Source: an uncultured Lachnobacterium sp. (GTDB taxonomy: Bacteria; Bacillota; Clostridia; Lachnospirales; Lachnospiraceae). Taken from it: a stretch of DNA of 24,448 bases. The stretch spans positions 1-24,448 of the forward strand of contig CALAST010000088.1 in assembly GCA_937889225.1 (NCBI GenBank). The letters run 5' to 3'. Both the position numbers and the translations under genes were made by a program. Shown here in pieces: positions 7,666 to 16,523 of this stretch (positions are counted from its first letter, which is position 1; every line of letters begins with the position of its first letter). The notes beneath the pieces were generated by a model, which searched no databases, was not told where the DNA came from, and saw nothing but the letters and a program-made list of their open reading frames with translations.

Positions 7666-9831
7666 ATGGACATTATTGCAAAAATTGCAGAAGAACTAGC
7701 AATAAAACAGACACAGGCGGAAGCCGCCATTCAATTAATTGACGAAGGAAATACGATTCCCTTTATCGCTCGTTATCGAAAAGAAGCAACCGGAGCATTA
7801 AATGACGAAGTGCTTCGTAACCTAGCAGACCGCCTTACTTATTTACGTAATTTAGAAGAGAAAAAAGCAACCGTTTTATCCGGCATTGAAGAACAGGGAA
7901 AATTAACGGAAGAATTAAAAGCACAGATTTTAGCCGCAGAAACACAGGTAGCTGTAGATGATTTATATCGTCCTTATCGCCCAAAACGTCGTACGCGTGC
8001 CATTATTGCAAAAGAGAAAGGATTAGAGCCACTTGCAAATACCATTTTGCTTCAAATGCTAAAAACACCACTTGCAGAAGAAGCTGCAAATTATCTGAGT
8101 GAAGAAAAGGATGTTTTAACAGTCGAAGCTGCGATTGTTGGAGCAAAAGATATTATTGCGGAAATGATTTCCGATAATGCAGACTATCGAACTAAAATCC
8201 GTGAACTTACCATGAAAAAAGGTCGTTTACTTTCTGCAGCAAAAGACAAAGAAGCAGAATCCGTATATGAAATGTATTATGAATACGATGAAAGTTTACA
8301 TAAAACAGCAGGACATAGAACACTTGCCATCAATCGTGGGGAAAAAGAAAAAATATTAACCGTAAAAGTAGAAGCACCAACAGAAGAGATTCTTGCTTAT
8401 TTAGAAAAGAAAATGATTGTTCGTTCAAAGACGGAATGTGCTGATGCTATAAAAGATGCCATTACCGATGCATATGACCGCTTAATTGCCCCATCAATTG
8501 AACGTGAAATTCGTAACGATTTAACGGAAAAGGCAGAAGATGGAGCCATCAAAGTATTTGGAAAAAACTTAGAACAGCTTCTTATGCAGCCACCAATCGC
8601 AGGTCAGGTTGTGTTAGGATGGGACCCGGCATTTCGTACCGGCTGTAAATTAGCAGTTGTAGACCCAACAGGAAAAGTATTGGATACAACGGTTATTTAT
8701 CCAACAGCACCTTTTAAAAATAAAGCCGATGAAGAAAAACGTATCGCTGATTCTAAAGCAATTTTAAAGAAACTGATTTCCAAGTATAATATTACACTTA
8801 TTTCCCTTGGAAATGGAACTGCCTCTCGTGAATCCGAACAAGTCATTGTTTCTCTTTTAAAAGAGATTCCAATGCAGGTGCAGTATATTATTGTAAATGA
8901 AGCAGGTGCTTCCGTATATTCTGCAAGTAAGTTAGCTACTGAAGAATTTCCAAACTTTGACGTAGGACAAAGAAGTGCAGCCTCCATGGCACGAAGACTG
9001 CAAGACCCACTTGCAGAACTTGTAAAAATTGACCCGAAATCCATTGGTGTGGGGCAGTATCAGCATGATATGAACCAAAAAAAATTAAGCGAAGCTTTAG
9101 GTGGAGTTGTAGAAGACTGTGTAAACAAAGTTGGCGTAGACTTAAATACAGCATCCGCATCTCTTTTGGAATACATTTCAGGTATTTCCAAAACAATTGC
9201 AAAAAATATTGTAAATTACCGTGAAGAAAACGGTGCATTCAAATCCCGCTCGGAATTATTGAAAGTAGCGAAATTAGGACCGAAAGCCTACGAGCAATGT
9301 GCAGGCTTTATGCGTATTTCCGGTGGGAAAAATCCGCTTGATGCAACAGGCGTACATCCGGAATCCTATGCGGCTACCAAAGAATTATTAGAAAAGCTAG
9401 GCTATACATTAAAAGACGTAGAAAGCCGTACAGTTACGGGCATTTCCAAAAAAGTAAAAGACTATAAGAAGTTAGCCAAAGAACTGAATATAGGTGAACT
9501 AACCTTACAAGATATTGTAAAAGAACTCGAAAAACCGGCTCGTGACCCACGTGAAGATATGCCAAAGCCAATCCTTCGAAGCGATGTATTGGAAATGAAA
9601 GACCTTACACCGGGCATGGTGTTAAAAGGAACCGTTCGAAATGTCATTGATTTTGGTGCATTTGTGGATATCGGGGTACATCAAGATGGACTTGTGCATA
9701 TTTCACAGCTTTGTGACCGTTATATTAAGCATCCGCTTGAAGCCGTAAGCGTAGGAGATATTGTAGATGTAAAAGTAATGAGTGTCGATGTGAAAAAACA
9801 GCGAATTCAGCTTACGATGAGAGGTATATAA
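7666..9831 (+). CDS. tex: Tex-family S1 RNA-binding protein
   Basis: Tex is a conserved cytosolic nucleic-acid-binding protein related to eukaryotic Spt6 and linked to transcription and RNA handling. From the ATG at 7666 it has 721 residues, the usual length. The order is an N-terminal helical region (IPFIARYRKEATGALND, a family hallmark), a YqgF/RuvC-like domain starting at LGWDPAFRTGCKLAVVD, a helix-hairpin-helix region (VDLNTASASLLEYISGI), and a C-terminal S1 domain (GTVRNVIDFGAFVDIG, QDGLVHISQL). AGGAAGGA at about 7649-7656 and the promoter at 7603-7631 fix the start. It is transcribed away from the two minus-strand genes and followed by a DHH phosphoesterase gene that seems to have its own promoter. 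Confidence 0.96.
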   Translation: MDIIAKIAEELAIKQTQAEAAIQLIDEGNTIPFIARYRKEATGALNDEVLRNLADRLTYLRNLEEKKATVLSGIEEQGKLTEELKAQILAAETQVAVDDLYRPYRPKRRTRAIIAKEKGLEPLANTILLQMLKTPLAEEAANYLSEEKDVLTVEAAIVGAKDIIAEMISDNADYRTKIRELTMKKGRLLSAAKDKEAESVYEMYYEYDESLHKTAGHRTLAINRGEKEKILTVKVEAPTEEILAYLEKKMIVRSKTECADAIKDAITDAYDRLIAPSIEREIRNDLTEKAEDGAIKVFGKNLEQLLMQPPIAGQVVLGWDPAFRTGCKLAVVDPTGKVLDTTVIYPTAPFKNKADEEKRIADSKAILKKLISKYNITLISLGNGTASRESEQVIVSLLKEIPMQVQYIIVNEAGASVYSASKLATEEFPNFDVGQRSAASMARRLQDPLAELVKIDPKSIGVGQYQHDMNQKKLSEALGGVVEDCVNKVGVDLNTASASLLEYISGISKTIAKNIVNYREENGAFKSRSELLKVAKLGPKAYEQCAGFMRISGGKNPLDATGVHPESYAATKELLEKLGYTLKDVESRTVTGISKKVKDYKKLAKELNIGELTLQDIVKELEKPARDPREDMPKPILRSDVLEMKDLTPGMVLKGTVRNVIDFGAFVDIGVHQDGLVHISQLCDRYIKHPLEAVSVGDIVDVKVMSVDVKKQRIQLTMRGI

Positions 9832-9941
9832 GACATGCTTTTGCAGAGAAAATTTGTTTAGCATAATTAAGAGATTTATATGCAGGACAGAAATTTATAT
9901 TATCATTAAAAAATCCAGTAGAATATTATGGAAAAATGTGC

Positions 9942-9947
9942 TACACT
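9942..9947 (+). promoter_or_regulatory. Possible extended -10 promoter of the DHH gene
   Basis: TGCTACACT gives an extended -10 (TGN plus TACACT at 9942-9947). The hexamer 17 bp upstream (TAGAAT) is a poor -35. The transcript would start near 9954, about 32 nt before the GTG codon. Confidence 0.4.
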
Positions 9948-9985
9948 TAAAACAATGATTGTAGGAGAAAAAAGGGGGAAACACC

Positions 9986-10906
9986 GTGAGATTAGTTACT
10001 CGTTCTGATTTTGATGGACTTGCTTGTGGAGCTTTATTATTAGAAGCAGGAATTATTGATTCTTGGAAATTTGCACATCCAAAGGATTTACAGGATGGTC
10101 TTGTAGAAGTAAATGAAAATGATTGCCTTGCAAACGTGCCGTTTGTAGAAGGCTGTGGATTATGGTTTGACCATCATTCCAGCGAACACGAAAGACTGGA
10201 ATTAGAAGGCAAATACAAAGGCGAAAGCCGTATCACTCCATCTTGTGCAAGAATTATTTATGAATATTATGGTGGAAAAGAACGTTTTCCACAGTTTGAT
10301 GACATGATGGAAGCTGTAGATAAAGTAGACTCCGGTAATTTAACGATTGATGAAGTTATGAATCCGACAGGCTGGATTTTAATCGGCTTTTTGATGGACC
10401 CAAGAACAGGGCTTGGAAGATGGAGACAGTTCTCTATTTCCAATTATCAGCTTATGGAAAAATTAATGGAAGCCTGCCGCACCATGTCTACCGAAGAAAT
10501 TTTAGCATTATCCGATGTACAGGAACGTATCGAAGTATATAACGAACAGACTGAAAAATTTAAAGAAATGGTTGCAAAATATACAAAAGTAGATGGCAAT
10601 GTTATCATTACAGACTTAAGAGGTGTAGACCCAATCTATACAGGAAACCGTTTCATGATTTACAGCATGTATCCGGAACAGAATATCTCTGCATGGATTG
10701 TAAGTGGTCGTGGCGGTGAAGGATGTTCCGCAGCAGTAGGCTACAGTATTATGAACCGCACATCTGATGTAAACGTAGGCAGCCTTATGTTAAAATACAA
10801 TGGCGGTGGTCACAAAAAAGTAGGAACTTGCCAGTTCTCTAACGAAAACATGGAAACAGAACTTCCAAAGATGTTGGCAGAGCTTTGTGAGCTTGCAAAT
10901 AACTAA
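9986..10906 (+). CDS. DHH-family phosphoesterase
   Basis: This 306-residue cytosolic protein is probably a metal-dependent phosphoesterase of the DHH/DHHA1 superfamily, which includes RecJ, NrnA and exopolyphosphatases. The N-terminus reads TRSDFDGLACGALL, giving the DxD metal ligands. The family triad is D62-H63-H64 in WFDHHSSE. The C-terminus has GGGHKKVGTCQF, the GGGH motif of the DHHA1 substrate-binding domain. It is not GdpP, since there is no membrane or GGDEF domain, and it is short for RecJ. The substrate cannot be fixed from sequence; nanoRNA, pApA or polyphosphate are all possible. The start is a GTG with AAGGGGG about 8 nt upstream. Confidence 0.88.
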   Translation: MRLVTRSDFDGLACGALLLEAGIIDSWKFAHPKDLQDGLVEVNENDCLANVPFVEGCGLWFDHHSSEHERLELEGKYKGESRITPSCARIIYEYYGGKERFPQFDDMMEAVDKVDSGNLTIDEVMNPTGWILIGFLMDPRTGLGRWRQFSISNYQLMEKLMEACRTMSTEEILALSDVQERIEVYNEQTEKFKEMVAKYTKVDGNVIITDLRGVDPIYTGNRFMIYSMYPEQNISAWIVSGRGGEGCSAAVGYSIMNRTSDVNVGSLMLKYNGGGHKKVGTCQFSNENMETELPKMLAELCELANN

Positions 10907-10920
10907 TAATATGTAATTAA

Positions 10921-10979
10921 AAAGAATCGCATTTGCACATGTATCCATAAGTGATGGAGATATGCAGATGTGATTCTTT
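10921..10979 (+). terminator. Long hairpin after the DHH gene, probable terminator or 3' end
   Basis: Arms 10921-10937 and 10963-10979 pair over 17 bp (AAAGAATCGCATTTGCA with TGCAGATGTGATTCTTT, two G-U pairs). A further TCCAT/ATGGA stem lies inside. It begins 14 bp after the DHH stop codon. There is no clean U-run after it, so termination is likely but not certain. Confidence 0.55.
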
Positions 10980-11158
10980 GTGTCAGTAACATAAATATTT
11001 CAAATTTACAATGTAGGGAATTTATGTATTGAGTTTTGTAATAGAACCATACCATCATATATGAAAATGAACATCTTTATTATACAGAAAATAAGAAAAA
11101 ATAACAAATTTTTCTGGCAAAGATACAGTAAAGATGAATCTGTGTGGTGAAAAAAGTT

Positions 11159-11188
11159 TTGACAAACAAAATTTGTCTGTGGTAGCAT
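11159..11188 (+). promoter_or_regulatory. Possible promoter with overlapping inverted repeat ahead of the Mn2+ riboswitch
   Basis: TTGACA lies at 11159-11164. The best -10 at an acceptable distance is TAGCAT at 11183-11188 (18-bp spacer, 4 of 6 matches). The inverted repeat GACAAA-5-TTTGTC (11161-11177) overlaps the -35 and spacer and could be an operator. The transcript would start near 11195, just before the aptamer. Confidence 0.4.
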
Positions 11189-11198
11189 AATAATAGAT

Positions 11199-11381
11199 AT
11201 TAGGGAGTAGTTCGCATCAGAGATTTTCTGATGTTGTACTTTTCGTCATCACGTTAAACACATAGAAAATGCTGTGATATGATAGTGTATATCAGGCATC
11301 CGGAAATGCTATATGAATATAGTGTTTTCTGAATATGAGGGTTTAACCGGACAGTACACGGATAGGAGCGAGACTTTTATT
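11199..11381 (+). promoter_or_regulatory. yybP-ykoY Mn2+ riboswitch
   Basis: The conserved parts of the yybP-ykoY aptamer occur in order: GGGAGTAG at 11203-11210, a first hairpin CATCAGA...CTGATG, the CGTCATCACG element at about 11239-11248, a variable helical region, and GGAGCGAGAC at 11365-11374. It lies upstream of a P-type cation ATPase, a usual partner of this class, and is followed at once by an intrinsic terminator sharing its 3' strand. By established knowledge these RNAs bind Mn2+ and turn on Mn2+ efflux or tolerance genes. The inferred output is antitermination when Mn2+ is high. Confidence 0.9.
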
Positions 11382-11410
11382 GTACGAGAGTGCAATGAAG
11401 GTCTTTTTTT
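11371..11410 (+). terminator. Riboswitch-controlled intrinsic terminator
   Basis: Arms 11371-11385 and 11390-11404 form a 15-bp stem with G-U pairs, capped by a GAGA (GNRA) tetraloop and followed by a run of seven T at 11404-11410. The left arm begins with the AGAC of the conserved aptamer 3' strand, so aptamer and terminator compete for the same bases. Confidence 0.88.
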
Positions 11411-11411
11411 A

Positions 11412-11454
11412 TTATAAGCAAGTAGCGGAAACGGATTGCGAATATCTGCTTGAC
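11412..11454 (+). repeat. Dispersed 43-bp intergenic repeat, copy 2
   Basis: This copy matches 13-55 at 38 of 43 positions. It begins directly after the riboswitch terminator T-run and ends 153 bp before the ATPase start. The core hairpin survives in reduced form (CGGAT/ATCTG, one G-U pair), while the outermost pair is lost. Confidence 0.7.
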
Positions 11455-11607
11455 TTATTTAAGAAGAGACTGAAAATATTATTTGCACTTAAGTTCATTT
11501 GCATATGCAAAAGGGGCAATATAACAGAAAAGGTTGTATTGTAGTTTTGCAGGAAATTGCAAAAAATAGTAATAGAAGATGCATCTAAGCAGAAAGTGAG
11601 GACGAAC

Positions 11608-14262
11608 ATGAAGAAAGAATGGAACAAAACAATCGATGAATTGATGGTGGAACATCAGGTAACAGACCGCGGTCTTAGTTTAGAACAGGTAGAAAGCATT
11701 CGTGCCGAAAAAGGCGAAAATGCATTGCTCGAAGGAAAGCGAAAAAGCGTAATGCAGGTATTTTTTAGCCAGTTTGCTGATTTACTGGTCATTATATTAA
11801 TTATTGCTGCATCTATTTCATTTGTATCAGGAAACACGGAAAGTACCCTTGTTATCCTTTTGGTACTTCTGATGAATGCAGTTTTAGGTACCGTACAGCA
11901 TGTAAAAGCACAAAAATCTTTGGATAGTTTAAAGCAGCTTTCTTCCCCAAGTGCAAAAGTAATTCGTGAAGGGAAAAAAATAGAAATTCCGTCACGCGAA
12001 GTTGTTCCGGGAGATATTGTGATACTGGAAGCCGGAGATATGATTGTCGCAGATGGACGTATTTTGAATAATTATTCCCTTCAAGTAAATGAAAGTTCGC
12101 TTACAGGTGAATCTACAAACGTAGAAAAGACAGAAGCAGAAATACAAGGTGACGTTGCATTGGCAGACCGCACAAATATGGTTTATTCAGGAAGTCTTGT
12201 AACATATGGTCGTGCAAAAGTATTAATTACAGCAACAGGAATGCATACAGAGCTTGGAAAAATTGCAGGACTTATGAATGCAGCGAAAGAGAGAAAGACA
12301 CCTTTGCAGGAAAGTTTGGATGCATTTAGTGGAAAATTGGCAATGCTGATTATGATTATCTGTGGATTGGTGTTTATATTATGCTTATATCGTGATATGG
12401 AAGTGCTTGATTCCATGATGTTTGCAGTAGCTTTAGCAGTTGCAGCGATTCCGGAAGCATTGAGTTCCATTGTAACGATTGTGCAGGCATTTGGAACACA
12501 AAAGATGGCAAAGGAAAATGCCATTATCAAAGATTTAAAAGCAGTAGAGAGCTTAGGCTGTGTATCAGTTATCTGTTCGGATAAAACAGGGACTTTAACT
12601 CAAAACAAGATGACTGTACAAAAAGTTTATGTAGACGGACAGGAAATAAATCCAAAGGGAATGAACCTTTCGGATGAAACACAACGTTATTTGTTATATG
12701 ATGCCGTCCTTACAAACGATTCTTCCATAGTAGCCGGAAAAGGCATTGGAGACCCAACCGAATATGCACTTATTGAAATGTTCCGAAACTTAGAGCATTT
12801 CCAAAAGGCAAAAAATGAGGAAGCAGGAGTATTAAAAGCGGCTTGTGTAAGTGAGGAAGATGATTTTGAAAATATTCTCAGAGGCAATATGCCACGTTTA
12901 GAGGAACTTCCATTTGACTCAGACAGAAAATTGATGAGCACGAAATATCGTCTTCATGGTGTAGAAACTATTTTGACAAAAGGTGCACCGGATGTTTTAT
13001 TAGAACGCTGTGATTTTGTGCGCTATTCGAATGGAATTTTACCAATGACAGAAGAAGAACGACAGAAAATAAGTAAGCAAAATCATAGATTTAGCGAAAA
13101 TGGACTCCGTGTTTTAGCATTTGCATATAAAGAAAGCGAGGAAAGATTGTCGCTTGAAACAGAAACAGGATTTACATTCTTAGGCTTAATTGCGATGGTA
13201 GACCCGCCAAGACCGGAATCCATTCAGGCAGTTTCTGATGCAAAAATGGCAGGAATCCGCCCGATTATGATAACCGGAGACCATAAGGTAACAGCGGTTG
13301 CCATTGCAAAGGAAATTGGCATTTTTGAAGATGGTGATATGGCTGTAACAGGCAGGGAATTAGATGCCATGACAGAAAGCCAATTAGATGAAGCTATCAC
13401 AAAAATCTCAGTATATGCTCGTGTTTCACCTGAAAATAAAATTCGTATTGTAGAAGCATGGCAAAAACGAGGAAATATTGCAGCAATGACAGGTGATGGT
13501 GTAAACGATGCACCGGCATTAAAAAAAGCAGATATTGGCGTAGCAATGGGAATTACAGGAACGGAAGTATCAAAAGATGCGGCTTCCATGATTTTGTCGG
13601 ATGACAATTTTGCAACCATTATAAAGGCAGTAGCAAACGGAAGAAATGTTTACCGCAATATCAAAAATGCAATTTTATTTTTACTTTCCGGCAATACAGC
13701 AGGTATTTTATCCGTATTATACACCTCACTTTTAGGTCTTCCGGTACCTTTTGCCCCGGTACATTTATTATTTATTAACCTGTTGACAGACTCACTTCCT
13801 GCAATTGCAATTGGTATGGAACCGGCAGATGAAAACCTGTTAAAAGAAAAGCCAAGAGACCCATCCGTGGGAATTTTGACCAAAGAGTTCTTATTACAGA
13901 TGTTATGGCAGGGAGGTTTGATTGCAATCGTTTCCATGATTGCATATCATATCGGACTTGGAACGGATGCACAAATGGCATCTACAATGGCATTTGCAAC
14001 GCTTACATTAGCAAGATTATTTCATGGGTTTAATTGCAGAAGCAAGTCCTCTATTTTTAAGATTGGTTTGGGAAGTAATTTATATAGTGTAGCTGCATTT
14101 TTTGCAGGAATCGCATTTTTAATGCTTGTATTATTTGTGCCGTTCTTACATGGTGTGTTTGATGTTTCCGTGCTTTCGCAAACTGCACTTTTGCAGATTG
14201 CAGGTTTGGCATTTTTACCAACGGTTATCATTCAGATTGTAAAATTAATAACTCAAAAGTAA
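11608..14262 (+). CDS. P-type cation-transporting ATPase (Ca2+/Mn2+ efflux type)
   Basis: This is a membrane ATPase of 884 residues, the length of bacterial P2-type pumps. Features in order: cation-ATPase N domain, actuator with TGES (LTGESTNVEK), membrane segment 4 with AAIPEALSSIVTI (E283, the PEAL variant of the calcium-pump PEGL motif), phosphorylation site CSDKTGTLTQNK (D325), hinge MTGDGVNDAPALKKADIGVA, and membrane segment 6 with LLFINLLTDSLPAIAIGMEP. The PEAL/NLLTD ligands resemble Listeria LMCA1-type Ca2+ pumps and streptococcal or lactococcal pumps under Mn2+ riboswitches. Together with the riboswitch here this suggests Mn2+ (possibly Ca2+) export. The ATG at 11608 was chosen because GTGAGG lies 6 nt before it; an in-frame TTG at 11557 lacks an RBS. 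Confidence 0.93.
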   Translation: MKKEWNKTIDELMVEHQVTDRGLSLEQVESIRAEKGENALLEGKRKSVMQVFFSQFADLLVIILIIAASISFVSGNTESTLVILLVLLMNAVLGTVQHVKAQKSLDSLKQLSSPSAKVIREGKKIEIPSREVVPGDIVILEAGDMIVADGRILNNYSLQVNESSLTGESTNVEKTEAEIQGDVALADRTNMVYSGSLVTYGRAKVLITATGMHTELGKIAGLMNAAKERKTPLQESLDAFSGKLAMLIMIICGLVFILCLYRDMEVLDSMMFAVALAVAAIPEALSSIVTIVQAFGTQKMAKENAIIKDLKAVESLGCVSVICSDKTGTLTQNKMTVQKVYVDGQEINPKGMNLSDETQRYLLYDAVLTNDSSIVAGKGIGDPTEYALIEMFRNLEHFQKAKNEEAGVLKAACVSEEDDFENILRGNMPRLEELPFDSDRKLMSTKYRLHGVETILTKGAPDVLLERCDFVRYSNGILPMTEEERQKISKQNHRFSENGLRVLAFAYKESEERLSLETETGFTFLGLIAMVDPPRPESIQAVSDAKMAGIRPIMITGDHKVTAVAIAKEIGIFEDGDMAVTGRELDAMTESQLDEAITKISVYARVSPENKIRIVEAWQKRGNIAAMTGDGVNDAPALKKADIGVAMGITGTEVSKDAASMILSDDNFATIIKAVANGRNVYRNIKNAILFLLSGNTAGILSVLYTSLLGLPVPFAPVHLLFINLLTDSLPAIAIGMEPADENLLKEKPRDPSVGILTKEFLLQMLWQGGLIAIVSMIAYHIGLGTDAQMASTMAFATLTLARLFHGFNCRSKSSIFKIGLGSNLYSVAAFFAGIAFLMLVLFVPFLHGVFDVSVLSQTALLQIAGLAFLPTVIIQIVKLITQK

Positions 14263-14273
14263 AAATTATGTAA

Positions 14274-14384
14274 AATAAAGGCAAAGAAGCGGTTAAGAAC
14301 AAAGCAGATTTATTGACGGAAAAATTAGAAAAAGTTATGATGAAATTGGTTATAAAAGACCATGATGTTGCTGGTCATGTGTGA
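14274..14384 (+). other. Short open frame of 36 codons, possible gene remnant
   Basis: Between the ATPase and the phosphate cotransporter a frame follows an ATG-TAA (14268-14273) and stays open to TGA at 14382. It would encode a Lys/Glu-rich helix (KGKEAVKNKADLLTEKLEKV). It lacks a start codon with an RBS. It may be the decayed end of a gene or chance. Confidence 0.2.
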
Positions 14385-14422
14385 ACAGTAACGCCATAAC
14401 CACTCTCATATATTTTATTAAA

Positions 14423-14456
14423 ATAGGCTATTACATAACAAAATGTAATAGCCTAT
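14423..14456 (+). promoter_or_regulatory. Perfect leader hairpin just upstream of the cotransporter RBS
   Basis: ATAGGCTATTACAT (14423-14436) and ATGTAATAGCCTAT (14443-14456) form a perfect 14-bp stem with a 6-nt loop. The stem ends 5 nt before AGGAGG. No U-tract follows, so it is more likely a 5'-UTR stabiliser or translational control element than a terminator. Confidence 0.6.
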
Positions 14457-14472
14457 AGTACAGGAGGAAAAA

Positions 14473-16110
14473 ATGAGCATAACAGATGTTTTTGGGTTAC
14501 TTGGAGGTCTTGCACTATTCTTATACGGTATGCAGATGATGAGCGATGGTCTCGAAGATGCGGCAGGAGACCGCATGGAACAGATTTTAGCAAAACTTAC
14601 TGCAAATCGATTTTTAGGAGTAGCGGTTGGTGCAGTCATTACTGCGATTATCCAATCTTCTTCTGCAACAACCGTTATGGTAGTTGGATTTGTAAATTCC
14701 GGCATGATGACATTGCAGCAGGCAGTATGGATTATTATGGGTGCAAATATCGGTACAACTATTACCGGTCAGCTTTTAACGCTTGATGTAGGAGCAGTCG
14801 CACCACTGGTTGCATTTTTAGGTGTAGCTATGATTGTATTTTTTAAATCACCAAAACTGCATCATTTTGGAAAAATTCTTGCGGGATTTGGTATGTTGTT
14901 TATCGGCATGGATTCAATGGGAGCTGCCATGAAACCATTGCAGGAAATGGAAGAGTTCGTTTCTCTTATGACAACTTTCTCAAATCCGGTATTTGGTATT
15001 TTAGCAGGTGCTGTTTTTACCGCAGTAATTCAATCTTCTTCTGCATCAGTAGGTATTTTACAGACATTAGCAGGGAATGGTTTGATTCCATTTTCCAGTG
15101 CAGTATTCGTATTATTCGGTCAAAATATTGGTACTTGTATCACCGCAGTATTGGCATCTATTGGTACAAACCGTAGTGCGAAAAGAACTACAATTATCCA
15201 TTTAATGTTTAACATTATTGGTACAATTATCTTTACAATAATTTGTATTTTATTCCCGTTTGCAGATTTTGTGGCAGGATTTACACCGGGCAATCCAACG
15301 GCACAGATTGCAAATATGCATACGACATTTAATATTGTAACAACTATTCTTTTAGTTCCATTTGGAACCTACTTAGCAAAACTTGCAACAAAAATCTTAC
15401 CGGAAATCAAAGAAGAAAAAGGCGAAGTTTCACTTCTGCGTTCTTTAAGTACAGAATTTGGACGTAACAGAACAACACTTGGTTCTGATGCCATCCATAT
15501 GGATGTTCTTCGTCAGGAAGTAGAGCGTATGGTTCGTTTAGCTGGTGAAAACGTGCAGAGAAGTTTCCAGGCGATATTGGAAAATGATAATACACTTGTA
15601 AAAAAAGCAAGTGAGACAGAAGGAACGATTAATACATTAAACCGCGATATTTCGCAGTATGTTTCCAAAGTATTAGTATCTAGTAATAGCGGTCAGAACG
15701 TTACAAGTTTTGAACAGTATTTCCTGATAACCGGAAATGCAGAACGTATTGGCGACCATGCGAAAAATATCTGTGAGTATGTAGAAATCTTAAAGAAAAG
15801 CAATATTGTATTTTCAGAAGATGCAAGAAAAGAAATTGTAAAAATGCAGAACATCACAAAGAATGCAGTAGACAGAGTTTTGGTAAAAGAAGATGATGTA
15901 ACAAAATGGCTTTCTGATATTGCAGCAATGGAGCAGCAAATTGATGATATGACCAAGAAATACAGAGAACGTCATCTTGAACGTATGAGAAACGGACTTT
16001 GCAACGAAGAAGCATGTATGTTATATTCACAGATTTTAACAGATTTTGAACGTATTGGTGACCACGTGCTGAATATCGCACAATCGTATACAAAGATTTA
16101 TAGTGCATAA
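14473..16110 (+). CDS. Na+/phosphate cotransporter-like protein with PhoU-like C-terminal domain
   Basis: This is a membrane protein of 545 residues of the NptA/PNaS (YjbB-like) family, which moves inorganic phosphate with Na+ across the inner membrane. Residues of about 1-310 carry eight or so hydrophobic segments with the two inverted-repeat signature motifs, IIQSSSATTVMVVGF and VIQSSSASVGILQTL, each followed by a GxNIGT motif (MGANIGTTITG, FGQNIGTCITA). Residues of about 340-545 form a soluble helical domain with two PhoU-like repeats, shown by ERIGDHAKNI and ERIGDHVLNIA. AGGAGG precedes the ATG at a good distance. A perfect hairpin lies in the leader. Direction of transport (uptake or export) is not evident from sequence. 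Confidence 0.92.
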   Translation: MSITDVFGLLGGLALFLYGMQMMSDGLEDAAGDRMEQILAKLTANRFLGVAVGAVITAIIQSSSATTVMVVGFVNSGMMTLQQAVWIIMGANIGTTITGQLLTLDVGAVAPLVAFLGVAMIVFFKSPKLHHFGKILAGFGMLFIGMDSMGAAMKPLQEMEEFVSLMTTFSNPVFGILAGAVFTAVIQSSSASVGILQTLAGNGLIPFSSAVFVLFGQNIGTCITAVLASIGTNRSAKRTTIIHLMFNIIGTIIFTIICILFPFADFVAGFTPGNPTAQIANMHTTFNIVTTILLVPFGTYLAKLATKILPEIKEEKGEVSLLRSLSTEFGRNRTTLGSDAIHMDVLRQEVERMVRLAGENVQRSFQAILENDNTLVKKASETEGTINTLNRDISQYVSKVLVSSNSGQNVTSFEQYFLITGNAERIGDHAKNICEYVEILKKSNIVFSEDARKEIVKMQNITKNAVDRVLVKEDDVTKWLSDIAAMEQQIDDMTKKYRERHLERMRNGLCNEEACMLYSQILTDFERIGDHVLNIAQSYTKIYSA

Positions 16111-16229
16111 TACGATAGTGTAAAATTTTTGTAGGAAAAATTTTTGCTATTCCTATGTTTGTGATATATACTAAGAAATAATCACAGATAGAACGTTCTT
16201 TTTTCATATAAAAAGCACAAAACTCCCTC

Positions 16230-16258
16230 TTGTATAATATCCTATAATAGGTTATAAT
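16230..16258 (+). promoter_or_regulatory. Promoter of the FMN riboswitch-ribU unit (TTGTAT-17-TATAAT)
   Basis: TTGTAT at 16230-16235 and TATAAT at 16253-16258 are 17 bp apart. The transcript would start near 16265, about 14 nt before the aptamer. A second TATAAT at 16243-16248 lacks a matching -35. Confidence 0.7.
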
Positions 16259-16278
16259 CAATAAAAATCAAATAAGAG

Positions 16279-16418
16279 TTTCTTCGGGGCTGGGTGCTCG
16301 CAAAAGCGAAATTCCCGACCGACGGTGATTGGTAAACGCCAAAAGTCCGTGAACTGCTAACAGCAGCCGATTCGGTGCAATTCCGAAACCGACAGTATAG
16401 TCTGGATGAGAGAAGAAG
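16279..16418 (+). promoter_or_regulatory. FMN riboswitch (RFN element)
   Basis: All conserved blocks of the RFN element are present in order: TTCTTCGGGGC, AAATTCCCGACCGACGGTGA, AGTCCGTGA, the GATTCGGTGCAATTCCG block, CCGACAGTATAGTCTGGATG, and closing GAGAGAAGAA pairing with the opening TTCTTC. FMN binding represses riboflavin synthesis or transport genes, and here the target is ribU. Confidence 0.97.
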
Positions 16419-16523
16419 GATAGGATGATTATTTGATAATGTCTTAGGTCATTATCAAAAAATAAAAATATATAAATTTTATAAGCAAAATACTTTCTAT
16501 TCTTAATATTATGGCAACAGATG

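Noticed and set aside
11557..11607. Upstream TTG start for the P-type ATPase
   Set aside because: There is no Shine-Dalgarno before it, while GTGAGG stands correctly before the ATG at 11608, which also gives a normal N-terminus.
16434..16462. Hairpin TTTGATAATG/CATTATCAAA after the FMN aptamer as the terminator
   Set aside because: It is followed by A-runs instead of a T-run on the plus strand. The hairpin at 16524 is a better terminator candidate.
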